Source: RECO01 sp050485385
GTDB lineage: Bacteria > Pseudomonadota > Alphaproteobacteria > Geminicoccales > Geminicoccaceae
Direction of reading: 5' to 3'
NCBI GenBank assembly: GCA_050485385.1
Contig: JBJHBG010000029.1
Location: 1 to 44,699, forward strand
Length of the DNA stretch: 44,699 bases
The stretch's first letter is position 1, and each line of letters begins with the position of its first letter. Both the position numbers and the translations under genes were made by a program. Positions 41,665 through 44,699 of this stretch are shown here, piece after piece. The notes beneath the pieces were generated by a model. The model was not told the DNA's origin. It made no database searches and was given only the letters and a program-made list of their open reading frames with translations.

Positions 41665-42759
41665 ATGTCCGGCCCCATCCCCCGCCCCGGTATTCTCGAC
41701 ATCCAGCCCTATGTCGGCGGCAAGGCCGAGGCCGACGGCCGGAGCGACGTGGCGAAGCTCTCCGCCAACGAGTCGCCGCTCGGCCCCAGCCCCTCGGCGA
41801 TCGAGGCCTATCAGGGCCTCGCCACGGCCCTGCACCGTTATCCCGACGGCGGCTCGGTCAAGCTCCGGCGGGCACTCGGCGACTTTTGCGGACGCGATGC
41901 CGAGCGCATCGTCTGCGGCGCCGGCTCGGACGAGCTGATCAGCCTCCTGCTCCAGGCCTATGCCGGCCCCGGCGACGAGGTGATCCACTCGGCCCACGGC
42001 TTTCTCATGTACCGGCTCTCCGCCTTGGCCGTGGGCGCGACCCCCGTCGCCGCCCCCGAGGCCGACCTCCACACCTCGGTCGACGCCATCCTGGAGCGGG
42101 TGAACGCGCGCACGCGGCTCGTCTTCCTCGCCAATCCGAACAACCCGACCGGCACCTATCTGCCGGCGGCGGAACTCGCCCGCTTGCACGGCGCCCTGCC
42201 GGAGCAGGTCCTCCTCGTGCTCGACGCCGCCTATGCCGAATATGTCGACCGGCCCGACTACGACGACGGCTTCGCCCTGGCCGATGGGGCTGCGAACGTG
42301 GTCGTGCTGCGGACCTTCTCCAAGATCATGGGGCTCGCGGCGCTGCGGCTCGGCTGGTGCTACGCGCCCGCGGCGGTGATCGACGTGCTGAACCGGGTGC
42401 GCGGGCCGTTCAACGTGTCCGCCGCCGCCCAGGCCGTCGGGCCGGCCGCCCTTGCCGACCGGGAGCATCTGGCCAAGGCGCGCGCCCACAACGACCGCTG
42501 GCGGCCCTGGCTCTCGGCCGAACTGGAGCGGCTGGGTTTCGCGCTCACGCCGAGCGTGGGTAATTTCGTGCTGGTGCGTACCGGCAGCGTCGACCGGGCC
42601 AAGGCGATGCTGGCGACGCTGGAGCAGGGCGGCGTGCTCGCCCGGGCGATGGGCGGCTACGGCCTTGCCGAGTGCGTGCGCATCAGCGTCGGCCTCGAGG
42701 CCGAGAACCGCCGCACGGTCGAGCTCCTGGCAGCGGCCGATCTGGCACGGGTGGCCTGA
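41665..42759 (+). CDS. hisC: Histidinol-phosphate/aromatic aminotransferase (HisC)
   Basis: This 364-residue PLP enzyme is a fold-type I aminotransferase of the HisC group. Landmarks: KLSANESPLGPSPSAIEAYQ, the cofactor-binding CGAGSDELISLLLQAYA, FLANPNNPTGTYL, VLDAAYAEY and the Schiff-base Lys220 in RTFSKIMGLAALRLGW. Between chorismate mutase and tyrC it probably transaminates prephenate or aromatic keto acids as well as, or instead of, histidinol phosphate. The start at 41665 has AGGA upstream. It overlaps tyrC by one base (TGATG). Confidence 0.93.
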   Translation: MSGPIPRPGILDIQPYVGGKAEADGRSDVAKLSANESPLGPSPSAIEAYQGLATALHRYPDGGSVKLRRALGDFCGRDAERIVCGAGSDELISLLLQAYAGPGDEVIHSAHGFLMYRLSALAVGATPVAAPEADLHTSVDAILERVNARTRLVFLANPNNPTGTYLPAAELARLHGALPEQVLLVLDAAYAEYVDRPDYDDGFALADGAANVVVLRTFSKIMGLAALRLGWCYAPAAVIDVLNRVRGPFNVSAAAQAVGPAALADREHLAKARAHNDRWRPWLSAELERLGFALTPSVGNFVLVRTGSVDRAKAMLATLEQGGVLARAMGGYGLAECVRISVGLEAENRRTVELLAAADLARVA

Positions 42760-43679
42760 TGGCATTCCGCATCGACCGGCTGGCGCTGCTCGGCACCGGG
42801 CTGATCAACGGTTCCTTGGCCTTGGCCCTGAAGAAGCGGGGTGCTGTCGGCGAGGTGGTGGGGTGCGCCCGCCGCGAGACGACGGTGGCCCGCGCGCGCG
42901 AACTCGGCATCTGCGACGTCGCGACGACCGATCCGACGACGGCCGTCAGGGGCGCCGACATGGTGGTCATCGGCACGCCGCCCGGTGCGGCCGGTGCCGT
43001 GGCGGCGGCGATGGCGCCGGGGCTCGGCGCCGAGGCCATCGTCACCGACGTCGGTTCGGTCAAGGCCGGCATCGTCGCCCAGGTGGCGCCGTACCTCGCC
43101 AATCTCGCCCGTTTCGTGCCCGGCCATCCGGTCGCCGGCACCGAACATTCCGGGCCGGATGCCGCCTTCGCCACCTTGTTCGAGCATCGCCGCTGCATCC
43201 TGACGCCCCTGCCGGAGACCGACCCGACAGCGACCCTCCAGGTCCGCCGCATGTGGGAAACGGTGGGCGCTGCCGTCGACGAGATGACGCCCGAGCACCA
43301 CGACCGCATCCTCGCCATCACCTCGCACCTGCCGCATCTGATCGCCTACACCATCGTCGGTACGGTCGACGACCTGGAGGAGCAGGCGCAGAGCGAGGTC
43401 TTCAAGTACGCTGCCGGCGGCTTCACCGACTTCACCCGCATCGCCGCCTCCGATCCGGTGATGTGGCGCGACGTGTTCCTCAACAACAAGCCGGCGGTGC
43501 TGGAGATGCTCGGGCGCTTCACCGAGGACCTGATCGCCTTGCAGCGAGCGATCCGCTGGGACCAGGGCGAGACGTTGGAAGACCTCTTCACCCGCACCCG
43601 CGCCATCCGCCGCGGCGTCGTCGAGGCGGGCCAAGCCTATGTTCGCCAGCCCGAGGACCCGCTGGCGACCAAGCCCTGA
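42759..43679 (+). CDS. tyrC: Prephenate/arogenate dehydrogenase family protein
   Basis: This 306-residue NAD(P)-dependent enzyme performs the oxidative decarboxylation in tyrosine synthesis. The Rossmann start LALLGTGLINGSLALALKKR and VIGTPPGAAG bind the cofactor. The catalytic and substrate-binding region is PGHPVAGTEHSGPDAAFATL, LTPLPETDP and LAITSHLPHLIAYTIVG. Length fits the compact alphaproteobacterial form without an ACT domain. One-base overlap with hisC indicates translational coupling. Confidence 0.94.
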   Translation: MAFRIDRLALLGTGLINGSLALALKKRGAVGEVVGCARRETTVARARELGICDVATTDPTTAVRGADMVVIGTPPGAAGAVAAAMAPGLGAEAIVTDVGSVKAGIVAQVAPYLANLARFVPGHPVAGTEHSGPDAAFATLFEHRRCILTPLPETDPTATLQVRRMWETVGAAVDEMTPEHHDRILAITSHLPHLIAYTIVGTVDDLEEQAQSEVFKYAAGGFTDFTRIAASDPVMWRDVFLNNKPAVLEMLGRFTEDLIALQRAIRWDQGETLEDLFTRTRAIRRGVVEAGQAYVRQPEDPLATKP

Positions 43680-43682
43680 GCC

Positions 43683-44210
43683 TTGGTCGAGCCCCGTTCC
43701 CTCGGCTGGGTGTTCGCCTACGGCTCGCTGCTCTGGCAGCCGGAGTTCGTCCCCGTCGAGCAGCGGCGGGCGACCCTGCACGGCTATCACCGCTCGCTCT
43801 GCCTCTACTCCTGGGTGCACCGTGGCACGAGGGAGCGGCCGGGTCTCGTCCTCGGCCTCGATGTGGGCGGGCAATGCGAAGGCATGGTGCAGGCCTACGA
43901 CCTGCACGACGAACCGCACGTCCTGGCCGATTTAGACCGCCGCGAGTTGCCCGACGACAGCTACCACCGCGTCCGCGTCGAAGTGTCGACCGAGGCGGGC
44001 CTGGTGCACGCCTGGGCCTACGTCGTGAACCACGCCAGTATTCAGTATGCGGGCCTCTTGCCGGACGCCGAACTCCTGCGCTTGGTGCGCCAAGGTCGCG
44101 GTCAGCGTGGGCACAACGTCGACTACGTCCGCAGCACCGTGGCGCATCTGGACGACCTCGGCATCGCCGACCCCGCCCTCTCCCGGCTGGCGATGCTGCT
44201 CACACCCTGA
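43683..44210 (+). CDS. ChaC-like gamma-glutamylcyclotransferase, TTG start
   Basis: This 175-residue protein resembles the ChaC family, which degrades glutathione to 5-oxoproline and Cys-Gly. It has WVFAYGSLLWQPEF (substrate loop YGSL), GYHRSLCLYSWVHRGTRERP, GLVLGLDVGGQCEGMVQAY and DRRELPDDSYHRV, with the acidic residue needed for catalysis. The only in-frame start after the tyrC stop is TTG at 43683, 3 bases downstream. Its ribosome site is weak, so expression probably relies on coupling to tyrC. Confidence 0.85.
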   Translation: MVEPRSLGWVFAYGSLLWQPEFVPVEQRRATLHGYHRSLCLYSWVHRGTRERPGLVLGLDVGGQCEGMVQAYDLHDEPHVLADLDRRELPDDSYHRVRVEVSTEAGLVHAWAYVVNHASIQYAGLLPDAELLRLVRQGRGQRGHNVDYVRSTVAHLDDLGIADPALSRLAMLLTP

Positions 44211-44282
44211 GCGGTCGCCGACTTGACACTAGTCGGCATCGACCCTACCCACATATTCTAAATCTTTGATCAGGCTCGAGAC

Positions 44283-44597
44283 ATGGTTCAGTAACTTTGG
44301 GTCGCGCTGCTCGCCTTGTCTTTCTCGCTAGGCGCTCCTGCCAGCCACGCCAGCGCGGTCTATTGGAGCCTGTTCAACGTCGAAGGCGAGCGCGCGCTCG
44401 ACGCGGTCTACGTCACCTATGCCACGCTGCCCGACATGCTGAACGACATCAATCGAACGGGCGTGTTCACGCCGAGCGGGTTCGGTGCGGGACGCAACGT
44501 CGTCGGCTCCGGTTCCGACGGTGTGACCTACTGGAACCTCTTCAACGTCGAGGGCGAAAGTGCGCTCGACGCGGTCTACGTAACCTACACCACTTAG
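44283..44597 (+). pseudogene. Small secreted repeat protein with early stop, cut at the 3' side
   Basis: Reading from ATG 44283 gives M-V-Q, then TAA, then LWVALLALSFSLGAPASHAS with a typical signal peptidase site. The mature part has two copies of a 21-residue unit 168 bases apart: YWSLFNVEGE with ALDAVYVTY (44358-44420), and YWNLFNVEGE with ALDAVYVTY (44526-44588), joined by MLNDINRTGVFTPSGF. The gene stops just after the second unit, next to an IS110 start. A TTG at 44316 could start a shorter protein, but the signal peptide would be crippled. I recognise no family. Confidence 0.6.
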
Positions 44598-44651
44598 CGT
44601 GATCCCGCCGGCCTGCGATGACGGCGTCGGCAACCCGAGCGGGAGGACGCG

Positions 44652-44699
44652 ATGAAGCGCTATGTGGGGCTGGACGTGTCGCAGAAGACGACGGCGATC
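44652..44699 (+). CDS. IS110-family transposase, N-terminal start only
   Basis: The last 48 bases encode MKRYVGLDVSQKTTAI, the conserved N-terminus of IS110-type transposases with the first catalytic Asp of the DEDD site. GGGAGG lies eight bases upstream of the ATG. The gene continues beyond the window. Its left flank is probably the IS non-coding end, which here directly follows the truncated repeat protein gene. Confidence 0.85.
   Translation, partial: MKRYVGLDVSQKTTAI

Noticed and set aside
1..44699. CRISPR arrays, tRNA and rRNA genes
   Set aside because: No regularly spaced direct repeats, tRNA cloverleaf consensus or rRNA core sequences were seen on either strand.

Overview
The window looks like chromosomal DNA of a GC-rich alphaproteobacterium, probably Rhodospirillales or Geminicoccales. 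This is inferred from gene order and protein features (the gpmI-envC-ctpA-yibQ-rppH order, an IalB-family protein, the long dCTP deaminase, a VPLPG-type C-terminal sorting signal); no database search was possible. I see no tRNA, rRNA or CRISPR array.

Bases 1-17400 are accessory. The left edge holds pieces of three insertion sequences: a gutted IS5-type transposase, a bare end of an IS481-type element, and the tail of an IS256-type transposase. Bases 1019-13474 form a catabolic island. It has a TRAP transporter (dctMQP), a divergent FadR-type GntR regulator, a five-gene minus-strand operon (solute-binding protein, fused two-domain permease, ABC ATPase, amidase-signature hydrolase, bicupin), the C-terminal third of an enolase-superfamily enzyme, and an N-carbamoyl-amino-acid/allantoate-type amidohydrolase. 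Four copies of a palindromic TTGTnnnACAA-like site lie in front of the island's transcription units, two or three of them on plausible promoters. This suggests one regulon for uptake and amide hydrolysis of an unidentified substrate. Bases 13560-17363 are a graveyard of mobile elements (IS481 fragment, IS110 pseudogene, nearly intact IS481 element with one frameshift) that also truncated a P-loop NTPase gene and lie next to a Uma2-type pseudogene.

Bases 17425-25760 hold a methyltransferase, a MltB-like lytic transglycosylase, a small secreted protein with a VPLPG sorting signal, and a second catabolic group (M20 peptidase, class II aldolase, FAD oxidoreductase, polysaccharide-deacetylase-like enzyme, EamA exporter). 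Hairpin terminators and a dispersed REP-like repeat separate the units.

Bases 25908-44210 are mostly core genome. gpmI, a short EnvC-like protein, ctpA, a divergent polysaccharide deacetylase and rppH are tightly packed on the minus strand; rppH appears to use a CTG start. A quinone-oxidoreductase gene and an SpoU-type methyltransferase diverge. ialB-rlmN-sppA form a translationally coupled plus-strand operon. phoU-phoB has a good Pho box but no pst genes beside it. A long dCTP deaminase, ybaK and gloB follow. A methyltransferase, a chorismate mutase with a degenerate P-protein-like tail, hisC, tyrC and a ChaC-like gene end the block with aromatic amino acid genes. The right edge has a small secreted repeat protein with an early stop codon, cut off next to the start of another IS110 element.
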